Positions 16,750-25,984 of a stretch of DNA of 64,000 nucleotides are shown here, piece by piece; within the stretch, counting starts at the first letter, position 1, and every line of letters begins with the position of its first letter. Both the position numbers and the translations under genes were made by a program. This DNA comes from Caulifigura coniformis. GTDB lineage: Bacteria > Planctomycetota > Planctomycetia > Planctomycetales > Planctomycetaceae. Where the stretch lies: positions 4,972,314-5,036,313 of the forward strand of contig NZ_CP036271.1 in assembly GCF_007745175.1 (NCBI RefSeq), written 5' to 3'. The notes below the pieces were generated by a model. That model saw only the letters and a program-made list of their open reading frames with translations, was not told the DNA's origin and did not search any database.

Positions 16750-19710
16750 ATGGACGCAGTCATCCGCCTGTTCTGGAAAGAGTTTCGGACGCAGCTGCCG
16801 GTGAGCACGGCCCTGTTGTTCGGAGTCGTCTTGATTGAGGCGATCTTCGTTGTCTTTCTCCGGACCTCGACGCCCGACCTGTTTCTGGGAACCGCGATCG
16901 TTGCGTCTGCCGGTTTCGCGGCTGCGTGCGCGTCGCTGCTGTTCGCCGGCGACGCCGAAGAAGGGCACGCCGACTGGCTGCGTCAGCTCCCCATCTCCTC
17001 CGGCGAACTGATTCTCGGAAAAGTCGGGTATGGAGTCGGCGCGGTGGCCTGCTTCGCAGCGGCCACGTTCGTTGTCGCGTCCGTTGCTCTCCGCTTCGCA
17101 AACGTGGAGGGAGTCGTGCGGTTCTATATCCCGCTCAGCCAGGCGCTGTTGTCGATTGCAGGCTGCTTTCTCTGGGGGCTGTTCTACTCCGTCCTGTTCC
17201 GGCGGCCGCTCATTGTCATGATCGCCGCGGCGCTGACCTCGCTCCTGATCACCGGCCTTTGCGACACGGGGTATCCCAGCGGTCAGGTGGTGCTGGGACT
17301 GACATTGGCCGTGCTGGCGCTGGTCGATCTCGGGCTCATCCTGCTCTGGCGTCGGAGGGAAGTCTGGAGGTCGCCCGTGATCCGTGCGAAGAGAAGCTCC
17401 ATCGGGTTGCAGTCCTGGATGTCTCTGCCGCTCAAATGGCTGGTCACCCGGGGGCCGCTGGAGGCTCGTGGATGGACGGTCCTTTTCTGGAAAGAGATTT
17501 GCGGCGCGCTCGTTGCCGTCCTGGCTCTTCTGCCGGTGCTGTTGATTGTTCAAATGCTGGCTCACGAGCGTCCTTTTCGCACGGTGAGCCTCTTCGCGCT
17601 CTGTCCGGTCGTGGTGATGTTCGGAGTGCTCTCGTTTCGGGAGGAGCAGCGCCAGTCTCTGATGAGCTTTCTCAGCGACCGCGGCATCTCGCCCGCGCGT
17701 GTCTGGGCCGTGAAGTCGTTCATCTGGTTTTCCGCAGCCGTCGGCGTCGCGGCCTTCATGCTGGCAGTCGACGCAGTGACCGCGGCGCCCCAGGTTTCGT
17801 GGTCGGTCACGACGCCCTTCAGGCCCTTCGGGATTCCGGCGTTCGATCCCGCCCAGTCATCACGAGGGGAGGGCCCTCGCGACGACGAGTCCGTCGTTCG
17901 ACTCTGTTCCGTGGTCGGAGCCCTGTTCGTTGGACTGTTCCTGGTGGGTCAGGTCGTTTCCTGCTGGGTTCGCCGCACCGTCCTGGCGGTGTCGCTCGCT
18001 TCGCTTGGCACCGTCCTGTTCCTGATCTGGGTCGGCATGATCATCAATAAGGACATTCCTCTCTCAGGAGCCGTCTGGCCTGTTTTGATTGCCCTCATGC
18101 TGGCGATCTGGGCCACGCGTCGCGCCTGGATGGAACAGTGGTCCGGTTGGCGGTTGCGTGTCAGGCAGATCGCCTGGATCGTCATTCCATTCCTCGGATG
18201 CGCCGGGTTCGCCCTTGCGTCACGCGGCTGGCAGGTTCCGGACACCGATCCCGGATTCGACTGGCGGGCACAGGCCGCTGCCATGGACCGATTCGACAAG
18301 GCCTGGTCGGTCCGGTGGGAGCATGCCGTGAACGGCTCCCTGCCCGGAGAGCGATCGGCCATTCAGGCCCAGGGTGAGGCAGCGGCCGAGCGCGCGCGTC
18401 GCCGGGAGAAGGCTGCGAAGGAATTCTCAGCCGGAACGCCCTGGGACGCGAAGGCCCTCGAGGCAGCGGCGGGTTCGATCGATCCGCTGATGACTGCGTC
18501 CGTCCTGGAGCCGTCAGGGTTTTCAATCCCCCGTGCTCTCACCGCGCTGGAGGATTCCGTTTTTCGAAACGCCGTACTTCTCAATTCCGTCCCTGGGGGA
18601 ATGACCGCGCCGCGGCCGATGCTGAATGGCCACCTCCACAGAATCAGCAATGCCCTCGCAGGCGTGCACGATCTTCAGCGGCAGGCCAGCTCCTGGAGTG
18701 ATCTGGCTTCATGTCTTCGTGCGGAAGGTCGCCTCCTCGCGGCGCTTCGCGCATGGGCCGCCCAGCCCGAGCAGGACGAGGCCCTTCTGGATGAGGCCCT
18801 GGCGTTGATCGCAGGCCGGGTGAGCCCGTCCGATCGGCCGGCGGGCCTCACGGACGATCTGGCCCTGAGTGCCCGGGAAATGCTGAAGAGGCGATATGTC
18901 ATCCTCCGGGGGTTCTGCACGGGAGAAGGCCGGATTGGAGAAGCGATCGTCAGCCAGCGGAAAGCGGACGGGGGGCCGGAGGCCCGCTGGTTCTATTCCC
19001 GGCTTGCCGCGGCAGAGCGGGAACGGGTGCTGCGGCTCTTGAACTGGGCGACTCTTCAGGAATTGCGGATGCCGTTTGCGAGTCTTCCTGAACTGCAGAC
19101 CGCGGGGAACGCGCCGGCCACCTGGGAGAATCGACAGGTGGATTTCGCGCGATACGCCAAGACGACTCCGTTGCTCCCGCCGGAACTCGCCGATGCGGCG
19201 CACATCATCCCGCAGGGCGACACCATCTCGGCCTGGCAGGGATTCATGATTGGAGTCCAGCAACGAAGAAATCTGACGGCCGTCGCGATTGCGCTGCAGC
19301 GACATCGGCTGCTGGAGGGCACTTTCCCGGTCTCCCTCGGCGATCTTGCCTCCCCGCTGCCACACGATCCGTTCACCGGCCAGCCGTTCTTCTTCCAGTC
19401 TGGTTTGGCCGACGCCAAGCCGTTGGAGGCCGCGGCCGTCACGTCGATTCCACGGAAGCAGCCGGTCTTGTGGTCGGCGATCGATTCGCAGACCTCAAAC
19501 ATGACGCTCTACTGGATGAAAGTCTCCGAGCGGCTCCAGTATCAGCCCCAGCGGGTTCTGGTTCTTCCAACCAATGAAGACCCCATTCTTGCGAACCTCG
19601 ACTGGCCGCTCCAACAGTTGCCCGATCCTCCGGATGTGGTCCCCATGGAAGGCATGATGAGTGGGGGGGAGGATCTGGGAAATGTCCCGGCGGCGCCGGA
19701 GGACCTGTAG
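16750..19710 (+). CDS. ABC-2 type permease fused to a large soluble domain (986 aa)
   Basis: Membrane partner of the preceding ATPase. Two permease-like halves are present, each opening with an FWKE amphipathic motif (residues about 6-10 and again near 245), together giving about a dozen hydrophobic segments up to residue 490. The remaining roughly 490 residues are soluble and probably extracytoplasmic, with the planctomycete-type closing motif HRLLEGTFPVSLGDLASPL...DPFTGQPFFF. Typical ABC-2 permeases are 250-500 residues, so this is a duplication plus a fusion. The ATG at 16750 follows GAAGGG. The transported substrate is unknown; the soluble part may recognise it. Confidence 0.82.
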   Translation: MDAVIRLFWKEFRTQLPVSTALLFGVVLIEAIFVVFLRTSTPDLFLGTAIVASAGFAAACASLLFAGDAEEGHADWLRQLPISSGELILGKVGYGVGAVACFAAATFVVASVALRFANVEGVVRFYIPLSQALLSIAGCFLWGLFYSVLFRRPLIVMIAAALTSLLITGLCDTGYPSGQVVLGLTLAVLALVDLGLILLWRRREVWRSPVIRAKRSSIGLQSWMSLPLKWLVTRGPLEARGWTVLFWKEICGALVAVLALLPVLLIVQMLAHERPFRTVSLFALCPVVVMFGVLSFREEQRQSLMSFLSDRGISPARVWAVKSFIWFSAAVGVAAFMLAVDAVTAAPQVSWSVTTPFRPFGIPAFDPAQSSRGEGPRDDESVVRLCSVVGALFVGLFLVGQVVSCWVRRTVLAVSLASLGTVLFLIWVGMIINKDIPLSGAVWPVLIALMLAIWATRRAWMEQWSGWRLRVRQIAWIVIPFLGCAGFALASRGWQVPDTDPGFDWRAQAAAMDRFDKAWSVRWEHAVNGSLPGERSAIQAQGEAAAERARRREKAAKEFSAGTPWDAKALEAAAGSIDPLMTASVLEPSGFSIPRALTALEDSVFRNAVLLNSVPGGMTAPRPMLNGHLHRISNALAGVHDLQRQASSWSDLASCLRAEGRLLAALRAWAAQPEQDEALLDEALALIAGRVSPSDRPAGLTDDLALSAREMLKRRYVILRGFCTGEGRIGEAIVSQRKADGGPEARWFYSRLAAAERERVLRLLNWATLQELRMPFASLPELQTAGNAPATWENRQVDFARYAKTTPLLPPELADAAHIIPQGDTISAWQGFMIGVQQRRNLTAVAIALQRHRLLEGTFPVSLGDLASPLPHDPFTGQPFFFQSGLADAKPLEAAAVTSIPRKQPVLWSAIDSQTSNMTLYWMKVSERLQYQPQRVLVLPTNEDPILANLDWPLQQLPDPPDVVPMEGMMSGGEDLGNVPAAPEDL

Positions 19711-19836
19711 CAGGGTCCCTACAATCGCCGCGACCGCCCTGTTGGTCCTGGTCTGCCTACTCTCCGGAAGCACCATCCTCGATGGTCAATTCTGTCGCGG
19801 AGCAATGGTTCCCGTTGCCACACCCCTAAACATTGA

Positions 19837-19898
19837 TACGCTGGCGGGTGAAGCGGGGGACGTACATACGCTGCTGTTGCGATGGGTCTCGTTCGCAG
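19837..19898 (+). promoter_or_regulatory. conserved untranslated leader of cold-shock gene 2
   Basis: Gapless match to 254-315 (53 of 62 bases by hand count), ending 18 bases before the start codon at 19917. See the first copy for the invariant core. Confidence 0.7.
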
Positions 19899-19916
19899 AT
19901 CTCGGGGGATGTTTCG

Positions 19917-20114
19917 ATGGCTGAAGGCACGATCAAGAAATTGACAGATAAGGGCTTCGGGTTCATCAATACGGGCAAGGGCGCCGATCTGTTCTTCCAT
20001 ATGTCGAACCTGGAAGGTGTTCAGTTCGACGATCTGCGTGAAGGGCAGCGGGTTTCTTATAATGAAGGCCGCGGCCCCAAGGGCGCCCGCGCGGAGAACG
20101 TTCGCCCCATCTAA
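19917..20114 (+). CDS. cold-shock domain protein, paralogue 2 (65 aa)
   Basis: Same family and length as the gene at 335, with RNP motifs GFGFIN and LFFHMS. It differs from paralogue 1 at 8 of 65 residues, several in the nucleic-acid-binding loop region. The ATG at 19917 follows GGGGGA. Monocistronic, with its own terminator; it shares the upstream leader with paralogue 1, which implies shared control and a duplication that carried the leader along. Confidence 0.95.
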   Translation: MAEGTIKKLTDKGFGFINTGKGADLFFHMSNLEGVQFDDLREGQRVSYNEGRGPKGARAENVRPI

Positions 20115-20139
20115 TGGACTGCGAATGATTCTGGATTCC

Positions 20140-20169
20140 GAAGGCCCGCGAAAGCGGGCCTTCTTCATT
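20140..20169 (+). terminator. rho-independent terminator of cold-shock gene 2
   Basis: Perfect 10-bp stem GAAGGCCCGC / GCGGGCCTTC with a GAAA loop, followed by a T-rich run. It may also end the minus-strand gene at 20205 that converges on it. Confidence 0.8.
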
Positions 20170-20204
20170 TCTATCCCGGAGTTCTGTGGGGCGCCCTGCC
20201 GCGA

Positions 20205-20576
20205 TCAGGGATCGCTTCGCAGCACCGTGAGTTCCGGCTTCAGGCTGACCTGGTAGCTCGCCAGACGCTCGATCTTCGGACCGCTCCCGCGAACCAGAAC
20301 CAGCTTGACGTCCGTGTTCTGAAACGGCCTGACGGCTGCCTCGGGATCAGCCAGTTCGTACGACGCCAGGCGGAACCCGGCCCGCAGGTCGTCATCGGTG
20401 AAGCGGACTGGCGGAGTCCGCTTCCGCAGGGAAGAAACCTTACCTGCTTTCCACGAATCGAGTGCGGTAATCAGCAGCTCCCGCGCCGCACGGTCGTCCT
20501 CGGCCGATTCGGTGGTCGTGACAGACACCCGGCATCCAGCCGTGATCAGACAGAGGGTGATGAGGAGGAAACGCAT
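20205..20576 (-). CDS. small lipoprotein downstream of a DUF1559 gene (123 aa)
   Basis: Short exported lipoprotein: signal MRFLLITLCLITAGC with a lipobox (ITAGC), then about 105 residues of mixed helix and strand (TALDSWKAGKV; YELADPEAAVRPFQNTDVKLV). Small lipoproteins of this kind commonly follow DUF1559 genes in planctomycetes. It lies 55 bp after the DUF1559 gene on the same strand and is probably the last gene of that operon. Function unknown. Confidence 0.75.
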   Translation of the reverse strand: MRFLLITLCLITAGCRVSVTTTESAEDDRAARELLITALDSWKAGKVSSLRKRTPPVRFTDDDLRAGFRLASYELADPEAAVRPFQNTDVKLVLVRGSGPKIERLASYQVSLKPELTVLRSDP

Positions 20577-20631
20577 GCGGATGGCCCGGGCTTTTTGTTG
20601 ACAGATTTCAGGATCACCCGACTCGTCCCGA

Positions 20632-21654
20632 TCAAAACTCGCTCACGACTTCGCCGGAACCCACGGTCCCCAACCTGCGCCAGACATGTCCGTCGAGCGA
20701 CGAGGAGATGAAGCGAACAGCCCCGTCTCCCAGGAGCGAATGCACGCCGCCCGTATGGTGGCTGCGCGAAGTCACTGCGGCCCATGTCGGACCGCCGATG
20801 CGTTCCCGCCGTGTGATCAGGTCGACATCCGGGTGTTCCATGGCAGGGCCCCCCGGCGTTTTCTTGTTTGGCGGCCAGGCCGTCGTGAATCCGTTGTGAT
20901 GCACGGCCATCTCGGCCCACTGGGAATGAGCGTTCAGAAGCACCGAACAGCCTCCTCCGTTGTATTCGGGAGCGACCGAGAGGGGATCCGCATCCGGTGA
21001 AGGGATGTTGTTGTAGTCGTTGATATTTGCGAACTGCGCGCAATCGCGGATATGCACCTGGTAGTTCTTCACCTCGGACATCAGCAGCGTGCTGCTCGTT
21101 CCATCGGTAAAGTCGCGCCATTTCCGGCTGAGGTTCACGCCGAACGCCGACCGCGTGATCGGCGCCGCGGGCGTCGTGAAGCCGCCCCACACATACCAGT
21201 CGCCCATCGAGAACCCGTAGTTGACGCCTCCAATGTTGCCGAACGTCGCGTGCAGGAATGGCTCTGAACGAGGTTCGGAAGGGCACATGAACACGTTGAT
21301 GACGCGGGCCACAGCCGGGAGATTGACGACCGAGCCGTATGCCGAATCCTTGTCGATTCCCGCGTAGACGTTCCCCTGCTCGAGGAAGGGGAGGATGCGT
21401 CCGTGTGGACTCATATAGCCGGTCCACAGCGTCGCCCCGCGCTGTTCGATCACGGCCGTCGGCGGCAGGCAGCCGAGCATCGATTCGTAGTTATGAATCG
21501 CCAGCCCAAGTTGCTTGAGGTTGTTTTTGCACTGCGTCCGGCGGGCCGCTTCGCGGGCCTGTTGCACAGCGGGCAGCAGCAGCCCGATCAGGATCGCGAT
21601 GATGGCGATCACGACGAGCAGTTCGATCAGCGTGAAACCCCGGCGTGGTGACAT
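20632..21654 (-). CDS. DUF1559 protein with prepilin-type N terminus (340 aa)
   Basis: Pseudopilin-like planctomycete protein. The N terminus carries a type IV prepilin leader and helix (RRGFTLIELLVVIAIIAILI, cleavage after G), then LLPAVQQAREAARRTQC, followed by a DUF1559 body with GTSSTLLMSEV and a closing LLGDGAVRFISSSLDGHVWR. Two starts are possible: ATG at 21654, used here, and GTG at 21696, which overlaps the upstream gene's stop by four bases and would add 14 residues. Neither has a clear ribosome-binding site; the overlap suggests translational coupling. Likely a surface or envelope component. A second family member is at 38084. Confidence 0.9.
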   Translation of the reverse strand: MSPRRGFTLIELLVVIAIIAILIGLLLPAVQQAREAARRTQCKNNLKQLGLAIHNYESMLGCLPPTAVIEQRGATLWTGYMSPHGRILPFLEQGNVYAGIDKDSAYGSVVNLPAVARVINVFMCPSEPRSEPFLHATFGNIGGVNYGFSMGDWYVWGGFTTPAAPITRSAFGVNLSRKWRDFTDGTSSTLLMSEVKNYQVHIRDCAQFANINDYNNIPSPDADPLSVAPEYNGGGCSVLLNAHSQWAEMAVHHNGFTTAWPPNKKTPGGPAMEHPDVDLITRRERIGGPTWAAVTSRSHHTGGVHSLLGDGAVRFISSSLDGHVWRRLGTVGSGEVVSEF

Positions 21655-21692
21655 GGGTCGGTCGCTCGAGTGGCCCTGGTTGAAAGTGACGG

Positions 21693-22739
21693 TCACGGAG
21701 TTTTGCTCACGGGAACGTGGCGCGGATACTCATAACGTCCGACGTTGTCGCGGACCCATTCGTAGTAAAAACGCACCCCGCGGTCGCTGACCTTCCGGCC
21801 GTACCCTCCCATCTCGGCGTGAGGGGCGGTTCCACTGTTGTTGGTGATCCCCTGAACGAACGCGGAGTGGAACATGAATGCCGAGTTTTCGGCGGCCTTG
21901 TACGTTTCACAGTCACGATAGACCGCGGCGATGCCGGCCTCTCCAAACACTCCGTCATTCTGATAGACGTCCTGCCGCAGCATCTCGACGTTGACGACGA
22001 AGCCCGTCGTCGCGATCGGCATATCCTTCTGAATCAGCCGGACATCCATGCCGGGATAGGTGTCTTTGGTCTGGGTATCCGCATCGGGGCAGATTCCGAC
22101 CTCGATGTCGGGGGCGACGTCCTTGAACCATTTCGTCAGCTTGGCCTTCTTCTGTTCTCCGTTCGGCTCGCGAAAGATCTCCTTGTCGATCCGCTCGGGA
22201 TGGCTGAACTCGTGCATGATGTCGATGAACACGTTCTTCAGCTTTCGGGTGCTGAGGAACCGGGCCGCCTGTTCGATCGCCTGTTGAATCGCTGCGTCGT
22301 CATAGAATTCCTGGTCCTTGCGGGGCGTGAACAGTCCGACCATGACGACCATGCCCCGCTTGTCCGCCTCGCGGATGATGCGCTCCAGCCGCTCCGCAAA
22401 CTCCGGCTTCAGCAGGCCGTCACGCGTGAAGCCGTTCGCTGCGACATTCGGATCGGGCCAGCCGGCGTTGCTTCCCTGGATGTAGACGCCGATCAGGTTG
22501 ATCCCGTGGGCCACCATGTTGTCCAGGTTCTGGATGTGCCGCTGCGTAACCACTTCGCTGTGAATCGCGTTACCGCAGCGGATGCCCCACAGCCGCACTT
22601 CCTGGCCGCCCAGGAACGGCCGGTCGTTGCGGATCTCGAACTCCCTGGTCGCCACAGGTTCGGCTGCGCTGGCGTTGGAAATCCCGATCCACAGCGCGCA
22701 GTGACAGAAGAAATGCCCGAAGAACCACCGGTTCAGCAT
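21693..22739 (-). CDS. secreted TIM-barrel glycoside hydrolase-like protein (348 aa)
   Basis: Looks like a cellulase-clan (GH5-like) barrel. A signal peptide (FFCHCALWIGISNASAAE) is followed by a strand preceding GGQEVRLWGIRCGNAIHSE, the barrel strand INLIGVYIQG, RGMVVMVGLFTPR, and KNVFIDIMHEFSHPER, where the E in HE would be a candidate acid/base. Later strands include IEVGICPDA and AFMFHSAFVQG. The order of motifs fits the clan, but the second catalytic glutamate cannot be placed with confidence. First of a probable three-gene operon with the DUF1559 protein and lipoprotein. Confidence 0.65.
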   Translation of the reverse strand: MLNRWFFGHFFCHCALWIGISNASAAEPVATREFEIRNDRPFLGGQEVRLWGIRCGNAIHSEVVTQRHIQNLDNMVAHGINLIGVYIQGSNAGWPDPNVAANGFTRDGLLKPEFAERLERIIREADKRGMVVMVGLFTPRKDQEFYDDAAIQQAIEQAARFLSTRKLKNVFIDIMHEFSHPERIDKEIFREPNGEQKKAKLTKWFKDVAPDIEVGICPDADTQTKDTYPGMDVRLIQKDMPIATTGFVVNVEMLRQDVYQNDGVFGEAGIAAVYRDCETYKAAENSAFMFHSAFVQGITNNSGTAPHAEMGGYGRKVSDRGVRFYYEWVRDNVGRYEYPRHVPVSKTP

Positions 22740-22971
22740 CGGCCTTGTCCGTATTCGATGGATTTGTATGGGTGTCAGAACGCGCCGTCAGGGGGGGCAC
22801 GTCAGCACCGAAAGCCACGCCCAATGGGATGCCTACGTTATCCAACTGAACTCTGTTGGCCAAATACAGGTTCGCGCAGCTGAAACCGCGGACACAATTC
22901 CTGGTGGGAAATTGTCCAGCGCGCACAAATGCGCGGCCGTCAGCAGCTGGAGGCATCCACCGTCGGGGTGG

Positions 22972-24426
22972 TCAAAACTCGACGCGATACCGCTGCGTGA
23001 GCTTTTTACGAACCTCGGCGGTCGCGTTGTCGATCAGTCGCCAACCTTCGACGCGGCGGGCCGTCGCCATGTTCCCCTGCGTCACGTCGATCTGGTTCGC
23101 GCTCGCCTGGGTGGCTGTTGCGCCCGAGGCGCTCACGCCGTAATAACCGTCCCACGACACCCCAGTCCGCAGTCCCGATTTGGATGCTCCCGCCGACAGC
23201 CCGCGTCCCCGCCGGGCACTCGCCATCACCCGGAGCGTCTGGGCCGTGTTCTCGCCCCACACGAGCAGTTCCTCATCGACGTCCAGGCTCGGCAGGCGAT
23301 CGATCTTGGCAGCGTATTTGTCCATCCAGACGGCATCCATTCCGCCGCGCGGATCCTGCTTGGAGCGGTCGCCTCGGAGATCATCCAGAAGCGAGACTGC
23401 CGATTTGAAGTAGAGCTGCGACTTCGCGGCCATCTGGTCGGCGGAACTCGGCGTGGTCTCCGGCGGCGACTCGGCCGCTGCAAGCTCCACGTTCGGCACC
23501 TCCAGCAGGCTCATCAGCCGTCGCAGCGCGCCGGGCGACAGTTCTCCTTCCGCGACGACAGTGCTTCCTCGGATCTCGAAACGGTGGTCAGCAATTTCCG
23601 GAAGTTCGACGCCGGCGTTCTGCATCGCGCTGACCAAGAGCGTTTTCGCGATGGCGGCGGAGAAGGTGACCGTTTTCCCGAAGTCGATCCGAGTGGTGGC
23701 TTTCACTTCTTTCGCGACGGCGATCTCCACGGTCAGGCCGCGCAACGTCTCCAGTTGAGGCGCGAGGTCCTCCGGCCTGACCGTCCCGCCCGCTGGCAGC
23801 GTGATCTTCTTCAGGCCTTCCGCGATCGTTCTCGGTGACAAGGCATCCTGGAGTTCCATCGCGAGGACGATCTGGGTCTTGTCGTTTCCACCAGCCAGCG
23901 CCTTCTTCAGGTAGTCCGAAAGCCCGTTTCCTCCTTTGCGTCCTGCGTCGGCCACCCATTGGGACGCCGCTTGCCGGTGAGCTGGCGAGTACAGGCCAAT
24001 CAGATTCTCGCCCAACGCAACGATGTACGCGTCGCCCGTCGTTGCGATGGCGTCCCGGCCGCGCAGTGTCTCCAGCTGGCCGCCGTTCGCCCGGGCGAGG
24101 CCGGCCATCGAAACCGGGGTCAGAAGTTTCATCACGGCCACTTCCGAGGCCGGTTGGAATTCCCTGTCCAGGACAAGCTGTCCCGCCACGAGCACGCTGC
24201 TTGCCTCCGGCGGCAGGAATGTCGCGCGGTCGACATAGGCGGCTTCCAGTTTCTTCGTCCACCCGCGTTCGGTCGCGAGAGGGCTCGATTTCAATGCGGC
24301 GACATCAATCGCGAGAATCGCGTTCGCATCGCGCTGCGTCGCCCCCGCGAGGTCCTCGAACTGGCCATAGGCCGACGACACGAATCCCCAGCAGACACAG
24401 ACGAACATGCAGGATCGCCACAGCAT
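22972..24426 (-). CDS. secreted planctomycete hypothetical protein (484 aa)
   Basis: Not assigned to a named family. The start at 24426 gives a signal peptide (RSCMFVCVCWGFVSSAYG) and has GGGAGC at the right distance; longer open frame upstream is antisense of the araM-like gene. The body has repeated alternating domains (ILAIDVAALKSSPLA; IVLAMELQDALSPRTIAEGL; VVAEGELSPGALRRLMSLL), like planctomycete proteins that open with 'a Q...DANAIL'. The region 395-450 is poorly structured and rich in Gly/Ser. Probably periplasmic. The divergent gene on the other side is the araM-like gene. Confidence 0.7.
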   Translation of the reverse strand: MLWRSCMFVCVCWGFVSSAYGQFEDLAGATQRDANAILAIDVAALKSSPLATERGWTKKLEAAYVDRATFLPPEASSVLVAGQLVLDREFQPASEVAVMKLLTPVSMAGLARANGGQLETLRGRDAIATTGDAYIVALGENLIGLYSPAHRQAASQWVADAGRKGGNGLSDYLKKALAGGNDKTQIVLAMELQDALSPRTIAEGLKKITLPAGGTVRPEDLAPQLETLRGLTVEIAVAKEVKATTRIDFGKTVTFSAAIAKTLLVSAMQNAGVELPEIADHRFEIRGSTVVAEGELSPGALRRLMSLLEVPNVELAAAESPPETTPSSADQMAAKSQLYFKSAVSLLDDLRGDRSKQDPRGGMDAVWMDKYAAKIDRLPSLDVDEELLVWGENTAQTLRVMASARRGRGLSAGASKSGLRTGVSWDGYYGVSASGATATQASANQIDVTQGNMATARRVEGWRLIDNATAEVRKKLTQRYRVEF

Positions 24427-24613
24427 TGGGTAGCTCCCGGAAATCGAAATGGTTAGGCACAACAGCACGCCGTCCGCAGCAAATGTCCGTGCTGGAATAG
24501 TAATCGCCAACGAAGCCCCGTGTCTCTGAAGCGAGCTTGCTTGATCGCCTGAATCGCCGCGGGGGCTGGCCGCCAATTCCGGCCTGAACCCGGTTGCAAA
24601 TCCCCACCGTTCC

Positions 24614-25984
24614 ATGACACTACCGCGCATGGACGACGATCTTTTCATTGAACGGGCGCTCGAATCGGCGACCGAAACCCGCTTTCTGCTGACGGCCGCC
24701 GGCGCCCGACATGACTCGGCCGCGGTGTTTGAGAAACAGTTCGGGACGGCGCCGGCCATCGTCATCACCGACGAAAGCACCTTCGCGGCGGCCGGACGCG
24801 ACGTTGTCGACAGCTTCCACCGCAACGGCCATCCCGTTGCCGATCCCTTCGTCTTCGGGCCGGATGTGTACGCCGAGGACCGGTGCGTCCAGCAGTTGCA
24901 GGCGGCCTTGACCGGCGTCGAAGGCATCCCCGTCGCCGTCGGCTCCGGAACCATCAACGATCTTACCAAGCTCGTCGCCCACCGCCTGAATCGCCCCTAT
25001 CTCGCGGTCGCGACCGCGGCCTCCATGGACGGCTTCACCGCCTACGGAGCCTCCATCACCGATAAGGGCTCGAAGCAGACCTTCGATTGCCCCGCCCCCC
25101 AGGCCGTCCTCGCGGATCTCGAAGTCATCGCCGCGGCGCCCCCCGGACTGAACGCCTCCGGCTATGCCGACCTCATCGCCAAGATCGCGGCCGGCGCCGA
25201 CTGGATGATCGCCGACGCCGCAGGCATCGAACCCATTCGCCCGGATGTCTGGGCAACCGTTCAGTCGCGGCTGCACCACTGGGTTTCATCCCCCGCCGGC
25301 ATCCGCAACTCCGACCCTACCGCGCTCCGCAGCCTGGTCGCGGGCCTCATGATGAGCGGCTTCGCGATGCAGGCTGCCCGGTCGAGTCGACCCGCGTCTG
25401 GGGCCGAACATCAGTTCAGCCATCTCTGGGACATGCAGCACCATACTCACAACGGTGTCGCCCCCTCACACGGATTCAAAGTCGGCATCGGCACCCTCGC
25501 CTCGATCGGCCTCTACGACGAACTGATTCGACGTGACCTGACATCGCGATCCGTCGACGACCTCATGCAGCGCTGGCCCACCGCGGAACAACTCGAATCG
25601 AAGATCCGCGACTTGTTCGAGCCGGGGGAACTCGCGGAGAAGGCCGTCGAAGAAACCCGGGCCAAGTACGCCTCGCGCTCGCAGCTCCGCGAACAGATGA
25701 ACCGGCTCCACGCCGCCTGGCCCGAGCTCAAGCAGCGGCTCCAGCAGCAGTTGATTCCCTTCTCCCGCCTGAGGGACATGCTGGCCGAAGCAGGGGCCGC
25801 CTTTGAGCCCGAGCAGATCGGCATTTCGCGGACGCGCCTTCGCCTCAGCTACGAACAGGCCTTCTACATCAGGCGCCGCTTCACCGTTCTCGATCTCGCC
25901 ATGCTCTCCGGTGAAGGCGAAGCCGCGATGGACGAACTGTTCTCGCATACCGGCTGCTGGGCCGCCGGGGCAGGGCGTTCATGA
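24614..25984 (+). CDS. araM: sn-glycerol-1-phosphate dehydrogenase-like protein (AraM family, 456 aa)
   Basis: Iron-containing-alcohol-dehydrogenase fold related to AraM/EgsA, which reduce dihydroxyacetone phosphate to glycerol-1-phosphate with NAD(P)H. Visible are the nucleotide-binding GSGTINDLTK, TAASMDGFTAYGASI, and metal-ligand regions GAEHQFSHLWD and SHGFKVGIG. An N-terminal section and a C-terminal 100-residue helical tail are normal for the family. ATG at 24614 is used; ATG at 24629 is also in frame. Its stop overlaps the next start by four bases (ATGA), so the two are coupled. AraM, AraL and AraB occur together in the Bacillus subtilis ara operon, which supports a sugar role. Confidence 0.85.
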   Translation: MTLPRMDDDLFIERALESATETRFLLTAAGARHDSAAVFEKQFGTAPAIVITDESTFAAAGRDVVDSFHRNGHPVADPFVFGPDVYAEDRCVQQLQAALTGVEGIPVAVGSGTINDLTKLVAHRLNRPYLAVATAASMDGFTAYGASITDKGSKQTFDCPAPQAVLADLEVIAAAPPGLNASGYADLIAKIAAGADWMIADAAGIEPIRPDVWATVQSRLHHWVSSPAGIRNSDPTALRSLVAGLMMSGFAMQAARSSRPASGAEHQFSHLWDMQHHTHNGVAPSHGFKVGIGTLASIGLYDELIRRDLTSRSVDDLMQRWPTAEQLESKIRDLFEPGELAEKAVEETRAKYASRSQLREQMNRLHAAWPELKQRLQQQLIPFSRLRDMLAEAGAAFEPEQIGISRTRLRLSYEQAFYIRRRFTVLDLAMLSGEGEAAMDELFSHTGCWAAGAGRS

